From a gamma proteobacterium HTCC2207 (lineage in GTDB: Bacteria > Pseudomonadota > Gammaproteobacteria > Pseudomonadales > Porticoccaceae): a DNA stretch of 64,000 bases. Where the stretch lies: positions 62,001 to 126,000 of the forward strand of contig CAJJAU010000008.1 in the NCBI GenBank assembly GCA_905182275.1, in the 5' to 3' direction. The notes under the pieces were generated by a model. It saw only the letters and a program-made list of their open reading frames with translations. It was not told the DNA's origin and did not search any database. Position numbers and translations under genes: made by a program. Numbering within the stretch: position 1 is the first letter of the stretch; each line of letters opens with the position of its first letter. Of this stretch, positions 48,192 through 57,965 are shown one piece after another.

Positions 48192-48287
48192 ATTACCCTC
48201 TTTATGTTGGGTTTGATTAGAAATCCCTAAACAAATCGCTATGATACCAGTTAGAATATTGCTCTTTAACGATGAGTTCTACGCACT

Positions 48288-49400
48288 ATGGACCGTACAT
48301 TAAGTCTTGATGATAAGGCCTCTTCCCCAATCACTGTCGATTTGGGTGATAGAAGTTACCCGATTTATATCGGACGAGGGCAGTTATCAGAGGTGGATTT
48401 TGGTCATTATATAAAAGGTCAAAAAGCGCTAATAGTTACCAATGAAACTATTGCACCGATCTATTTGGATACCGTGGTCAGTCAGATCCCGAATAAAACC
48501 ATCGATGTTGTAATACTGCCTGATGGTGAGCAATTCAAAAATCTCGACATTTTGAATCTTATCTTTACTAAGCTACTTGAGCAGCAGCATGATCGTACGA
48601 CAACATTGATTGCGCTAGGTGGTGGTGTAGTCGGCGATATGACTGGTTTCGCAGCTGCATCTTATCAGCGAGGCGTATCCTTCGTTCAAATTCCGACTAC
48701 TCTTTTGGCCCAGGTCGATTCCTCTGTTGGCGGCAAGACTGGCGTTAACCATGTACTTGGTAAGAATATGTTGGGCGCTTTTCATCAGCCTAGCGCAGTT
48801 GTGATTGATCTTGATACTCTGGCCTCTCTACCTGACAGGCAATTTTCGGCGGGCATGGCTGAAGTTATTAAGTATGGTCTGATCGTCGATTATCCGTTTA
48901 TGGAATGGTTGGAGTCGAATGTGGAGTCCTTACTAAATCGTGATGAGGCCGCACTGACCTACGCTATCGAACGTTCCTGTATTAACAAAGCTAATATAGT
49001 CAGTGCTGATGAAACTGAGCAGGGTATTCGTGCCATATTAAACCTTGGCCATACGTTTGGTCATGCTATTGAAACCTCGCAGCAATATAAAGGTTTGCTG
49101 CATGGTGAGGCCGTTGCTGTCGGTACTGTTATGGCGGCTGAAATGTCTGTGCTTGCAGGTCATTTATCAAATTCAGATGTTGAACGGATTAAAGCAATTC
49201 TCAATTCATTTGGTCTGCCGCTAAAAGCGCCAGCGGAAATGACATCCAGTGAGTTTTTGTCGTTTATGTACAGAGACAAGAAAGTGTTAGATGGTTCTCT
49301 CAGGCTGGTACTTTTGAGGGCCTTAGGGGAAGCTTATATTAGCGATAGTTTTTCATTAGAGTGGCTGCATAGTACTTTAAATAATTCCTGCCAAACTTAA
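48288..49400 (+). CDS. aroB: 3-Dehydroquinate synthase
   Basis: A 370-residue NAD- and metal-dependent enzyme forming 3-dehydroquinate from DAHP. The nucleotide motif is LIALGGGVVGDMTGFAA, and the metal ligands are expected in GMAEVIKYG (Glu), LNLGHTFGHAIE (His) and LLHGEAVAVG (His). The 96-base gap from aroK contains no obvious element. Downstream, the SPOR-domain gene (damX-like) that usually follows aroB is missing. Confidence 0.95.
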   Translation: MDRTLSLDDKASSPITVDLGDRSYPIYIGRGQLSEVDFGHYIKGQKALIVTNETIAPIYLDTVVSQIPNKTIDVVILPDGEQFKNLDILNLIFTKLLEQQHDRTTTLIALGGGVVGDMTGFAAASYQRGVSFVQIPTTLLAQVDSSVGGKTGVNHVLGKNMLGAFHQPSAVVIDLDTLASLPDRQFSAGMAEVIKYGLIVDYPFMEWLESNVESLLNRDEAALTYAIERSCINKANIVSADETEQGIRAILNLGHTFGHAIETSQQYKGLLHGEAVAVGTVMAAEMSVLAGHLSNSDVERIKAILNSFGLPLKAPAEMTSSEFLSFMYRDKKVLDGSLRLVLLRALGEAYISDSFSLEWLHSTLNNSCQT

Positions 49401-49437
49401 ATATTCTTTATAACGCGCCCAGAAAATAGACAATTAT

Positions 49438-49461
49438 ACTGCAAATGGGGTTTATTGCAGT
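49438..49461 (+). other. Hairpin in the aroB-gltB gap
   Basis: ACTGCAA (49438-49444) and TTGCAGT (49455-49461) are perfect complements, with a 10-base loop, followed by TTAATTAT. It could be a weak terminator for aroB or a leader structure. The rest of the 232-base gap 49401-49632 shows no strong promoter; TTGTTC and TAAACT 17 bases apart near 49523 are a poor candidate. Confidence 0.35.
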
Positions 49462-49632
49462 TTAATTATCTGTTGTCACGTGCTTCGACAACCAAAATGA
49501 TCTAATAAGCCGTATGTTAATTTGTTCATCCAAGCCTCTACGTGTAAACTAGGCAGTTGTGGCGAAAAAACCTCTCAATGGGTGTCGACGCTAGATTTTG
49601 TAACAAAACCTCTGATTAAAGAACTGGTATTT

Positions 49633-52600
49633 ATGAACGAAGCGACTAAGTTTGGTCTTTACGACAGTGCCTTTGAAAAAAGCAGCTGTGGTGTTGGTTT
49701 TTTAACTCGAAAAGATGGCAAGCAGACACATGACCTTTTAAATAAGGGCCATGAGGCGCTTTGCGCGGTTCCGCATCGTGGTGGTATGTCTGCTGAGGGT
49801 GTTGGCGACGGTGCTGGCGTATCAGTTGACTTGTCGATTGAGTTTTTTAACCGAATAAGTAATTCAGAGTTGACTCTGGGTGAATTTGGCGTGGGCAACT
49901 TCTTCCTGCCAAATGATCCGGCACAACACGATCGTGCAAGAAAATTGGTAGATGCCTCACTGAAAGCTCAGGGCATGAAAACTCTCGTTACTCGAGATGT
50001 TGAGGTTGATAACTCTGTTTTACGCCCAGCTGCAGTCAAATGCCAGCTACCAATTGCTCAGTGGGTCTTCGCGGCACCAGCTGGAATAAAAGGGGTAAAA
50101 CTAGACAAGGCTATCCATCGCGCTTTAATGGCAATTGAGGCCCAAGCCTACACAGATGAAGCATTAAACGGATTATACCCTTTATCGATGTCAGCTCAGA
50201 TGCAGGTATTGAAAGGCCGGCTGAACTCGAATGAGATAATTCCGTATTTTGTAGACCTTAATGATTCAACTCATAGCGTCCATACGCTGTATTTTCATAC
50301 CCGATTTTCAACGAATACCGATCCCCATCCGTCTATGGCACAACCATTCCGGATGATGGCTCATAATGGTGAACTCAATACTGATAAAAAGAATAGGCTT
50401 TCAGAAGCGGCTATTGCACGCTCTAAAGAAAATAATATTATCAGACCCAAGGGCCAGTCTGATAGTTGCCGTCTAGATCAGACGCTTCAATCACGCGTCA
50501 TTGAGGACGAGCTTGACTTGGTTACAGCAGTAGTCTCGATGATGCCTCCTGCGTGGGAAAATGACGATACACTTTCTTCCGCTGTACGGTCGATGCTCGA
50601 GTATTTCTCTCTGTATGAAGAAAAGAATGATGGGCCCGCAGCGTTGATATTTGGTAATGGTTCAATTATTGGTGCGCGTCTCGATCGACTTGGGCTTCGG
50701 CCACTAAGAAGTATAGAGACTGAGACCTACTTAGCGGTGATGTCTGAGGCTGGTCAAATTGATTTTGGCGATGAACCTGTCCTTAGTCGTGGTCGAATTG
50801 AAGCGGGTGGTATGCTTTATTTTGATCATCAGCAGCGACGATCATTTGGCACTCATGAAGCACTAGAGTTGCTGGCTAGTCAACGTGACTACTCTAAGCT
50901 GGTTAAAAATGCACGCATTCGTATTGAGGACCTTCCCGAAGTCTCCACAGCTGGGGATTCGCCCTCTTCAAGTTATTCTGGGGATCTGTCTTTAGCGGGT
51001 CGATACGTCGCCTATTCTCAGAATCAAGAATGTTTCCGCTTTATGATTGATCCTATGCTGGCGACAGGTACTGAAAAGGTGTCCGCCATGGGTTATGGCA
51101 ATGCAATTAATGCATTGTCTGACAATGAAGGTGGAGTGGCCAAGTACTTTTCACAGCGTTTTGCCCAGGTAACTAACCCGCCACTGGACTCGATTCGTGA
51201 GGGTGAGGGCATGACCCTGCGCGTGGCCTTGGGCACTAAGCCAAATATAGGCGCTAAACCCGGTCGTCAAATAGTCATTCAGTCTCCCATTCTTAATCAT
51301 GCGCAGATGCTTAGAATAAGGTCTCAAAAAGAGACGCCAGTTGGGCGTTTCCCTATGCTATTCGAACCTTTTTTCGGTGATGTTGATGCTAATGAAAACT
51401 CATTAGTCCAAGCGATTGATACTCTATGTGATGCTGTTGAGGCTTTCGCTCGAGAGCAGGGTGGCATCGCTATTATCAGCGATCGCCATGTAACTCAGTC
51501 ACTTGGCTCGATTTCCATGACCTTGGCGGTATCAGCCATTAATCAACGGCTCATTGAGACTGGCCTACGGTTGCGTGTATCCTTGATTGTTGAAAGCGGT
51601 CAGATTTGTTCGTCTCATCACGTTGCCTGCGCCCTTGGTTTTGGTGCGGCTGCCGTCTATCCAATGGGCGTAATGATGCGTGCTGAAGATAAGTTTGCTG
51701 ATAACCCAAACGGCGCCTATACAAAATTCGCTAAAGCGGCTGAAAAAGCCCTACTGAAAACCATGGGTAAGGTTGGCCTGTGCACCGTTGAGAGTTACTC
51801 AGGCGGAGAGTTTTTTGAGCCAAATTTCTTAAATACTAATGATCCAGTATTTCGACGCTATTTCCCAAATATGAAATCCCCGGTGGGTGGTGTAGGCTTT
51901 ACTGAGGTTGCTCAGGCACATGCTGATTGGCATCAGCGAGCCCTTAAGTGTGAAGTCGAAAGTGATATCCCAATGCTTGGACTATTCAAAGAGCGGGCGG
52001 AAGGTGCCGGTCACTCTTATGGTGTGGCTGCTGTGCGAGGTTTTGTTGATCTGACAGAAGAACCCATCTCTTTTGATCATGATGATGATTCTGCGACTAA
52101 GGATGAACTGCGACTGTTGACGCTCAATCGAATGGAAGGGGCGTTTGGTATTAGTGATGAAGGATATACTAATACGAGTTATGACCGTCTAACGCCCAAG
52201 GCGATTAACGAGTTCAAAATCACCCCGGGATATAGAAACTTCTCTCGTGATATGACTGAAGAGCGATCTCGAAGACCAGCGGCACTAAGGGATGTTTTGG
52301 CATTCCCAGCTGATGTGAGCTTTCTTTCTGAACCGGATGAATTTAGACGCGAAATGATGTTGTTTAATCGCGCGGGGAATAATCACTTTGTTGTTCGAGG
52401 CTTGGATTGTGAAGCGATCTCAAAAGAGTCATATGCACTGCGATTAACCGGTTCCTTAGCGAGCCAGGCTGGTCGATTAGTTGCCTTGAGAGACTCTTTT
52501 GTGGACCGGTTTGGTGTCGATGTTGTCAGCTGTTCTGTCCGCGATGATGTTCTAACATTAAATGTCTCTGGAAGCGCCCAAGATTATGTAAGTCGATTGC

Positions 52601-55110
52601 GCGGCGCTATGCCAAAGATCGACTTGAGTGAAGTGCAACCTGCTAGTCAAATTACACCTCTTTTAGCGTCTGGGGCAATGAGTCACGGTGCCCTGGTGGC
52701 GACCGCTCACGAGGCGGTGGCCCACGGAACCAATATGGTTGGTGGCATGTCCAATTGCGGAGAGGGTGGAGAGCATATTTCTCGCTATGGGACTATCCGG
52801 GCCTCTCGAATTAAGCAGTTTGCCTCTGGACGGTTCGGTGTTTGGGCTGGATATTTAGCTGATCCGATGCTTGAAGAGATCGAGATTAAAATTGGTCAAG
52901 GCGCCAAGCCAGGCGAGGGTGGCCAATTGCCCGCACCTAAAGTAAATGTTGAGATAGCAGCGGCGCGCGGTGGTGTTCCGGGGGTCGAGCTAATATCTCC
53001 GCCACCGCATCATGATACTTATTCGATTGAAGATTTGGCACAGCTAATCCATGACGCCAAGGCGGCACGCGTGCGTGTAATTGTTAAGCTGGTATCTTCC
53101 GATGGAATTGGCACCATCGCCGTAGGTGTGGCCAAAGCAGGTGCTGATGTTATCAATGTTGCTGGGAATACCGGGGGCACTGGTGCTGCCTCAGTAACAT
53201 CATTAAAGTATACCGGCCGCGCTGCGGAGATTGGTATTGCTGAGGTACATCAGGCGCTCTGTGCTAATGGTCTGCGGCAAAAAGTTGTTTTACGCTGTTC
53301 TGGAGCCCATCAAACGGGTTCGGATGTGGTCAAGTCAGCCCTGATGGGTGGTGATAGTTTTGAATTTGGTACAACAGCATTGATGATGCTTAAGTGCGTT
53401 ATGGCGAAGAACTGCAATATTAAATGCCCTGCTGGTTTGACTACTAACCCTGAAGTGTTTGACGGTGATCCTAGAGCTCTTGGTCAGTATCTGCTCAATA
53501 TTGCTCACGAAGTTCGAGAAATTCTCGCAGATCTCGGTTTGCGTTCATTGCGCGAAGCGCGGGGTCGTTGTGACCTGATTCATCTCTTAGACCATCCCTC
53601 CTCGGTGGGCCAATTAGATTTGCGCGCCATGTTAACGGTAGTTAAGGAGCATAGAATTGACAACCCTATTTATATGGAGCGCGATTTTGCTGTTGATGAG
53701 GGTTTTATTGGATTGATTCGTACAGCCTTAGTCGATCAAAAACAGTTATCCGTAGAGTTGCCTAATAGCCAGTACCTCAATAATTGCAATAAAAGTGTAG
53801 GCGGCCAATTGGCTATTGATATCGAACGTATGCTCAACTACGAACTGAAAGAGGTTGAGTTACCTGCAGTATTAAAAGATAAGCGTGGTCGACGCTTCTT
53901 AAGAAATGGTGCCATCAGTATTGTTACTCACGGTTCGGCTGGGCAATCCTATGGTGCCTTCTGTAATGACGGTATGCGCTTGTCACATACCGGCACCTGT
54001 AATGACGGGGTTGGTAAAACCGCTTGTGGCGGTGAGATCGTTGTTAATGCTCCGGCGGGCGGTAGTGACAAGCCAGGTACTAATGTATTAATTGGTAACT
54101 TCGCTTTATTTGGTGCTACCGGAGGTCGTGTATTCATTGAAGGCCAAGCAGGTGATCGCTTTGCGGTGCGTAACTCAGGAGCGACTGCGGTTGTAGAGGG
54201 AGTGGGTGATTTCTGCGCCGAGTACATGACAAATGGCGCGGTTCTCAATCTAGGTGCGTTTGCCAAAGGTTTTGGGAATGGAATGTCAGGTGGCTTCGCC
54301 TACCAATATGACCCCTATAGAAAATTTACCGACTGTATCAGTCATGATTCGGTGCTGTTAGGTTATGTAGATGATACGGGGGAGGCCTCAAATATTCATG
54401 CTCAAGCCATACACTTGATGTTGGAGTGGCATGTTAAAGCCACCGGTTCAAAAAAGGCTTCTTGGCTACTTAAGCATTGGCACGAAGAGCGTGCTAATTT
54501 TGCCTATATAACCCCCCGAGCCCTATTGCAGTATCAGGATTATGAAGCGATTCTTGACGCTAAACCGCGCAAAGAGCTAGCTGAAGAGCTCGCAACTGCG
54601 CTGGCAGGCTTTCAAGTTAACAAGTTGAAAAAGGCTTGGCGTTCGGGAATGCCAGTGGTAAAGGGAATTGTGCCTGATTCAGAGCGCGCGGATAGCGTTG
54701 ATATGTATGAGTTGTTAAACACCTACTCGGTACTTAATGCCGCTCAAAAAATAGCCCTAAAGAAATGCCCATCTGCTACATCTGTAGAGGATCCTGACGT
54801 TATCAAAACCACGCGTAATCTTATCTTAACCGAAGATTTTGCGTTGATGAATGGGCTGCTGAGGCATGCGCGAGAGGCGATTTCAGGGTATAGTGCCGCC
54901 GAATTGGCAGCGATGATCGCTGGTAAGCGCCTCACTGACTTTAAAGAGGCTTTGAGCTTGCGTAATATTTTGTCAATGGACAGTCCCGCGACTTATGGTT
55001 GGATTCTCCATCAACAACAAAAAAACAAGACTGCATTGGGGCGAATACCAAGCTTTGAAGAGCTATTTGCATACAATGCGATGAATGACATTTTGCCCAA
55101 TGCTAGTTAA
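49633..55110 (+). CDS. gltB: Glutamate synthase large subunit, enlarged form
   Basis: A protein of about 1825 residues, against about 1500 for typical GltB, converting glutamine and 2-oxoglutarate to two glutamates. The start at 49633 gives an 18-residue propeptide and the catalytic Cys19 in SSCGVGF. Domains: glutaminase (about 19-430, with HTRFSTNTDPHPSMAQPFR and AHNGELNT), central domain (about 480-770), FMN domain (about 1005-1310, IGQGAKPGEGGQLP), and GXGXG helix (about 1420-1600). The cluster cysteines are 1255, 1261 and 1265 (C-x5-C-x3-C; classical C-x5-C-x4-C). Extra segments lie at about 897-1000 and 1646-1825. The frame is open to 49522, but those residues look non-coding. The usual gltD is replaced by a diflavin reductase. 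Confidence 0.9.
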   Translation: MNEATKFGLYDSAFEKSSCGVGFLTRKDGKQTHDLLNKGHEALCAVPHRGGMSAEGVGDGAGVSVDLSIEFFNRISNSELTLGEFGVGNFFLPNDPAQHDRARKLVDASLKAQGMKTLVTRDVEVDNSVLRPAAVKCQLPIAQWVFAAPAGIKGVKLDKAIHRALMAIEAQAYTDEALNGLYPLSMSAQMQVLKGRLNSNEIIPYFVDLNDSTHSVHTLYFHTRFSTNTDPHPSMAQPFRMMAHNGELNTDKKNRLSEAAIARSKENNIIRPKGQSDSCRLDQTLQSRVIEDELDLVTAVVSMMPPAWENDDTLSSAVRSMLEYFSLYEEKNDGPAALIFGNGSIIGARLDRLGLRPLRSIETETYLAVMSEAGQIDFGDEPVLSRGRIEAGGMLYFDHQQRRSFGTHEALELLASQRDYSKLVKNARIRIEDLPEVSTAGDSPSSSYSGDLSLAGRYVAYSQNQECFRFMIDPMLATGTEKVSAMGYGNAINALSDNEGGVAKYFSQRFAQVTNPPLDSIREGEGMTLRVALGTKPNIGAKPGRQIVIQSPILNHAQMLRIRSQKETPVGRFPMLFEPFFGDVDANENSLVQAIDTLCDAVEAFAREQGGIAIISDRHVTQSLGSISMTLAVSAINQRLIETGLRLRVSLIVESGQICSSHHVACALGFGAAAVYPMGVMMRAEDKFADNPNGAYTKFAKAAEKALLKTMGKVGLCTVESYSGGEFFEPNFLNTNDPVFRRYFPNMKSPVGGVGFTEVAQAHADWHQRALKCEVESDIPMLGLFKERAEGAGHSYGVAAVRGFVDLTEEPISFDHDDDSATKDELRLLTLNRMEGAFGISDEGYTNTSYDRLTPKAINEFKITPGYRNFSRDMTEERSRRPAALRDVLAFPADVSFLSEPDEFRREMMLFNRAGNNHFVVRGLDCEAISKESYALRLTGSLASQAGRLVALRDSFVDRFGVDVVSCSVRDDVLTLNVSGSAQDYVSRLRGAMPKIDLSEVQPASQITPLLASGAMSHGALVATAHEAVAHGTNMVGGMSNCGEGGEHISRYGTIRASRIKQFASGRFGVWAGYLADPMLEEIEIKIGQGAKPGEGGQLPAPKVNVEIAAARGGVPGVELISPPPHHDTYSIEDLAQLIHDAKAARVRVIVKLVSSDGIGTIAVGVAKAGADVINVAGNTGGTGAASVTSLKYTGRAAEIGIAEVHQALCANGLRQKVVLRCSGAHQTGSDVVKSALMGGDSFEFGTTALMMLKCVMAKNCNIKCPAGLTTNPEVFDGDPRALGQYLLNIAHEVREILADLGLRSLREARGRCDLIHLLDHPSSVGQLDLRAMLTVVKEHRIDNPIYMERDFAVDEGFIGLIRTALVDQKQLSVELPNSQYLNNCNKSVGGQLAIDIERMLNYELKEVELPAVLKDKRGRRFLRNGAISIVTHGSAGQSYGAFCNDGMRLSHTGTCNDGVGKTACGGEIVVNAPAGGSDKPGTNVLIGNFALFGATGGRVFIEGQAGDRFAVRNSGATAVVEGVGDFCAEYMTNGAVLNLGAFAKGFGNGMSGGFAYQYDPYRKFTDCISHDSVLLGYVDDTGEASNIHAQAIHLMLEWHVKATGSKKASWLLKHWHEERANFAYITPRALLQYQDYEAILDAKPRKELAEELATALAGFQVNKLKKAWRSGMPVVKGIVPDSERADSVDMYELLNTYSVLNAAQKIALKKCPSATSVEDPDVIKTTRNLILTEDFALMNGLLRHAREAISGYSAAELAAMIAGKRLTDFKEALSLRNILSMDSPATYGWILHQQQKNKTALGRIPSFEELFAYNAMNDILPNAS

Positions 55111-55125
55111 TACTGAGATCAATTA

Positions 55126-56868
55126 ATGAAACGACCCTTCATACCAGAAGATGCCCCATTTACTGGCGACCAAAAATCATGGTTGTCCGGTTTCTTGGCA
55201 GGTATGCAATCGGCAAAAGCGATGACCGGCAGCCAAGCGAGTGTTGCTGGAGTATCGACTGCACCGATGCTAAATATACTTTATGGAACGCAGACAGGAA
55301 ATGCCGAAGGCTTAGCAATGGACGCGGCTGTAACAGCGCGCGCGCAAGGTTTTCAGGCTGTTGTGCAAGGCTTAGATGACGTCACCATAGACGCCTTCTC
55401 GGCGATGAAACGTGTCATCATCACCATTGCTACTTACGGCGAAGGTGAAATGCCTGACAATGCAGGATTATTTTGGGAGAGCATTTACAGTGCTGATATG
55501 CCTAAGTTACCAGATATGCAATTTGGTGTTTTGGCATTGGGTGACACCAGTTATGATGAGTTTTGTCAGGCTGGAAAACTTCTTGATATCCGCCTCGAAC
55601 AACTGGGCGCAACGCGATTAATAGATCGATTAGACTGTGATGTTGACTATGAGGACGTCGCCGATGAGTGGATTAACAAAACTATCCCTCTGGCTAATGA
55701 TGGTAAGAGTGTCTTGCCAGCGGCAGAGACTACTCCTAAGGTAGTCAAGTCTGTGTGGAACCGCAAAAACCCTTATCCCGCGAAAGTCAGCGTCAACAGA
55801 TTACTATCGGGGCCATCATCTGGCAAAGAGATTCGTCATTATGAATTTGACCTTACTGACAGTGGTTTGACCTATGAGACTGGCGACGCATTGAATGTGA
55901 TGCCGGTGAATGATAAAGCGCTGGTAAAAAAACTCACAGAGCGCCTGGCAGTAGGTACTGACATTATTCTTGAAGGCCAAGAAAAGTCTATTGGTGACTT
56001 GCTCACTTATCAGTACGAAATATCTACCCCGTCTCGAAATCTTATCGCTGCGGTCGAAGCACAGGCTGGCGATGAAAAATTCTCTCATGTATTAAAAAAT
56101 GGCGATAAAGAAGCGCTGGCGGATTTCATGTGGGGTAAGGATACTCTGGATTTACTCAACTTAAATCCAGGAATTGTTTTTTCAGTTGATGATTTCTTGG
56201 CGTTACTTAAGCCCCTGCAACATCGTGCCTACTCAATTTCCTCTAGCCCCAATAAGCATGTTGGCTCGGTGCACTTAACTGTAGCCTCAGTGCGCTGGCG
56301 TGAAGATGATCGAGATCATCTTGGTGTGTGCTCAACCTTCTTGGCCGATCGAGTTGCGGCAAATGGCACAGCGGGCGTATTTATATCGCCCAACAAAGCA
56401 TTCCGTATTCCTGCTAATGACGATACACCCATGATTATGGTTGGTCCAGGCACTGGTGTTGCGCCATTTAGGGCCTTTTTAGAAGAGCGTCAGATGAGCG
56501 GTGCCAAAGGGAAAAACTGGTTGTTCTTTGGAGATCAAACTAGAGATTCTGACTTTATCTACGAACAGCAATTATTAGAAATGCAAGCGGTAGGTGTGCT
56601 GAATCGACTCGACTTAGCTTTTTCTAGAGATCAAAAAGAGAAGGTTTACGTTCAAAATAAAATGCATGAGTCTGCTGAAGAGCTTTACCAATGGCTGGAA
56701 CAAGGCGCCTACTTTTATGTCTGTGGTGATGCTACCCGCATGGCTAAAGATGTTGATCAGGCATTGCGTGATATCGTTGCTGCGCAGGGAAAATTAAGTG
56801 CTGACAAAGCAACTGATTATATTAACAATCTAAAGCGTGAAAAGCGTTACCTACGCGACGTATACTAG
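55126..56868 (+). CDS. CysJ-like NADPH diflavin reductase
   Basis: A 580-residue protein with the domain order of the sulfite reductase flavoprotein subunit. An N-terminal tail (FTGDQKSWLSGFLAG, residues 12-26) resembles the CysI-binding end of CysJ. A flavodoxin FMN domain follows (GTQTGNA at 54-60, ATYGEGEMPDNAG), then an FAD domain (RAYSISSSP near 366) and an NADPH domain (VGPGTGVAPFRAFLEE near 438, VCGDATRMAKDV, C-terminal LRDVY). It lies 15 bases after gltB, where gltD is expected, and before hemE. No cysI adjoins. I infer it feeds electrons to this GltB; a role in sulfite or nitrite reduction is the alternative. Confidence 0.88.
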   Translation: MKRPFIPEDAPFTGDQKSWLSGFLAGMQSAKAMTGSQASVAGVSTAPMLNILYGTQTGNAEGLAMDAAVTARAQGFQAVVQGLDDVTIDAFSAMKRVIITIATYGEGEMPDNAGLFWESIYSADMPKLPDMQFGVLALGDTSYDEFCQAGKLLDIRLEQLGATRLIDRLDCDVDYEDVADEWINKTIPLANDGKSVLPAAETTPKVVKSVWNRKNPYPAKVSVNRLLSGPSSGKEIRHYEFDLTDSGLTYETGDALNVMPVNDKALVKKLTERLAVGTDIILEGQEKSIGDLLTYQYEISTPSRNLIAAVEAQAGDEKFSHVLKNGDKEALADFMWGKDTLDLLNLNPGIVFSVDDFLALLKPLQHRAYSISSSPNKHVGSVHLTVASVRWREDDRDHLGVCSTFLADRVAANGTAGVFISPNKAFRIPANDDTPMIMVGPGTGVAPFRAFLEERQMSGAKGKNWLFFGDQTRDSDFIYEQQLLEMQAVGVLNRLDLAFSRDQKEKVYVQNKMHESAEELYQWLEQGAYFYVCGDATRMAKDVDQALRDIVAAQGKLSADKATDYINNLKREKRYLRDVY

Positions 56869-56897
56869 TCGCCCTACCTTATTGACTTAAATTATTT

Positions 56898-57956
56898 ATG
56901 ACAGAATTAAAGAACGATCGATTTTTGCGAGCACTAGCTCGGCAGCCGGTTGATAAAACACCAGTATGGATGATGCGGCAAGCGGGACGTTATTTACCTG
57001 AATATCGTCAAGTTAGAGCACAGGCTGGCGATTTTATGAGTTTATGTAAGAACACTGAACTTGCCTGTGAAGTTACATTGCAGCCCCTTGAGCGATTTGA
57101 CATGGATGCGGCGATTCTGTTTTCCGACATTTTAACTATTCCCGATGCAATGGGCCTGGGTCTTTACTTCGCCGAGGGAGAAGGGCCTAAATTTCGTAAA
57201 ACGGTCCGCACTGAGGCAGATGTAGATCAATTACAGGTGATTAATACGGCCTCAGATTTGGGGTATGTGACGGACGCAGTCTCCATGATTCGTCGTGAAT
57301 TAAATGGTCGTGTGCCTCTAATTGGCTTCTCTGGAAGCCCTTGGACACTGGCGACCTATATGATCGAAGGGCAGAGTAGTCGCGATTTTATGCGCGCCAA
57401 GACTATGCTGTATACCCAACCTGAGGTACTTCATCAGCTATTAGAAAAACTATCTCTGTCGGTGATTGACTATCTCAATGCGCAAATTTTAGCAGGTGCG
57501 CAGGTAGTACAGATATTCGATACCTGGGGCGGAGCATTAAGTCACAATGCTTATTTGGAATTTTCCCTAGCCTACATGAAAAAAATTGTCGATGGTCTGA
57601 TTAAACATGCTGATGGCCGTGATGTACCGGTAATTTTGTTTACCAAAGGTGGAGGTCATTGGTTGGAAACGATGGCAGATACAGGTTGCGACTGCTTGGG
57701 CTTAGATTGGACAGTCGATATTGGTGCTGCCAAGAGTCGTGTTGGCCGTAAGGTTGCGCTGCAAGGCAATATGGATCCGGCAGTACTCAGGTCGGATCGA
57801 GAGGGTATTGAATCAGAGGTTAAAACTATCTTAAAGTCATTTGGTAGCGGTCAGGGGCATATCTTTAATCTTGGCCATGGTATTACCCCAGATATTAACC
57901 CAGATAACGTGAAGATATTTATCGACGCAGTCCATCAGTTCTCTGGCTCTAATTAG
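56898..57956 (+). CDS. hemE: Uroporphyrinogen decarboxylase
   Basis: A 352-residue cofactor-free enzyme that decarboxylates the four acetates of uroporphyrinogen III to give coproporphyrinogen III, in heme synthesis. The N-terminal signature [10 protein letters not shown] lies near residues 27-36. A second signature, [16 protein letters not shown], lies near 140; FSDIL near 70 holds the catalytic Asp. It follows the diflavin reductase after 29 bases, in the same relative place as after gltD in Pseudomonas. psd is convergent 9 bases downstream. Confidence 0.97.
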   Translation: MTELKNDRFLRALARQPVDKTPVWMMRQAGRYLPEYRQVRAQAGDFMSLCKNTELACEVTLQPLERFDMDAAILFSDILTIPDAMGLGLYFAEGEGPKFRKTVRTEADVDQLQVINTASDLGYVTDAVSMIRRELNGRVPLIGFSGSPWTLATYMIEGQSSRDFMRAKTMLYTQPEVLHQLLEKLSLSVIDYLNAQILAGAQVVQIFDTWGGALSHNAYLEFSLAYMKKIVDGLIKHADGRDVPVILFTKGGGHWLETMADTGCDCLGLDWTVDIGAAKSRVGRKVALQGNMDPAVLRSDREGIESEVKTILKSFGSGQGHIFNLGHGITPDINPDNVKIFIDAVHQFSGSN

Positions 57957-57965
57957 AGTTAGATT

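Noticed and set aside
49522-49632. Upstream extension of the gltB frame by 37 codons
   Set aside because: The residues before Met at 49633 do not resemble a propeptide, while the 18-residue propeptide before the catalytic Cys from 49633 is normal.
55126-56868. Dedicated sulfite reductase flavoprotein (cysJ)
   Set aside because: Not excluded, but with no cysI beside it and its place directly after gltB a sulfite role is not the simplest reading; left unnamed.
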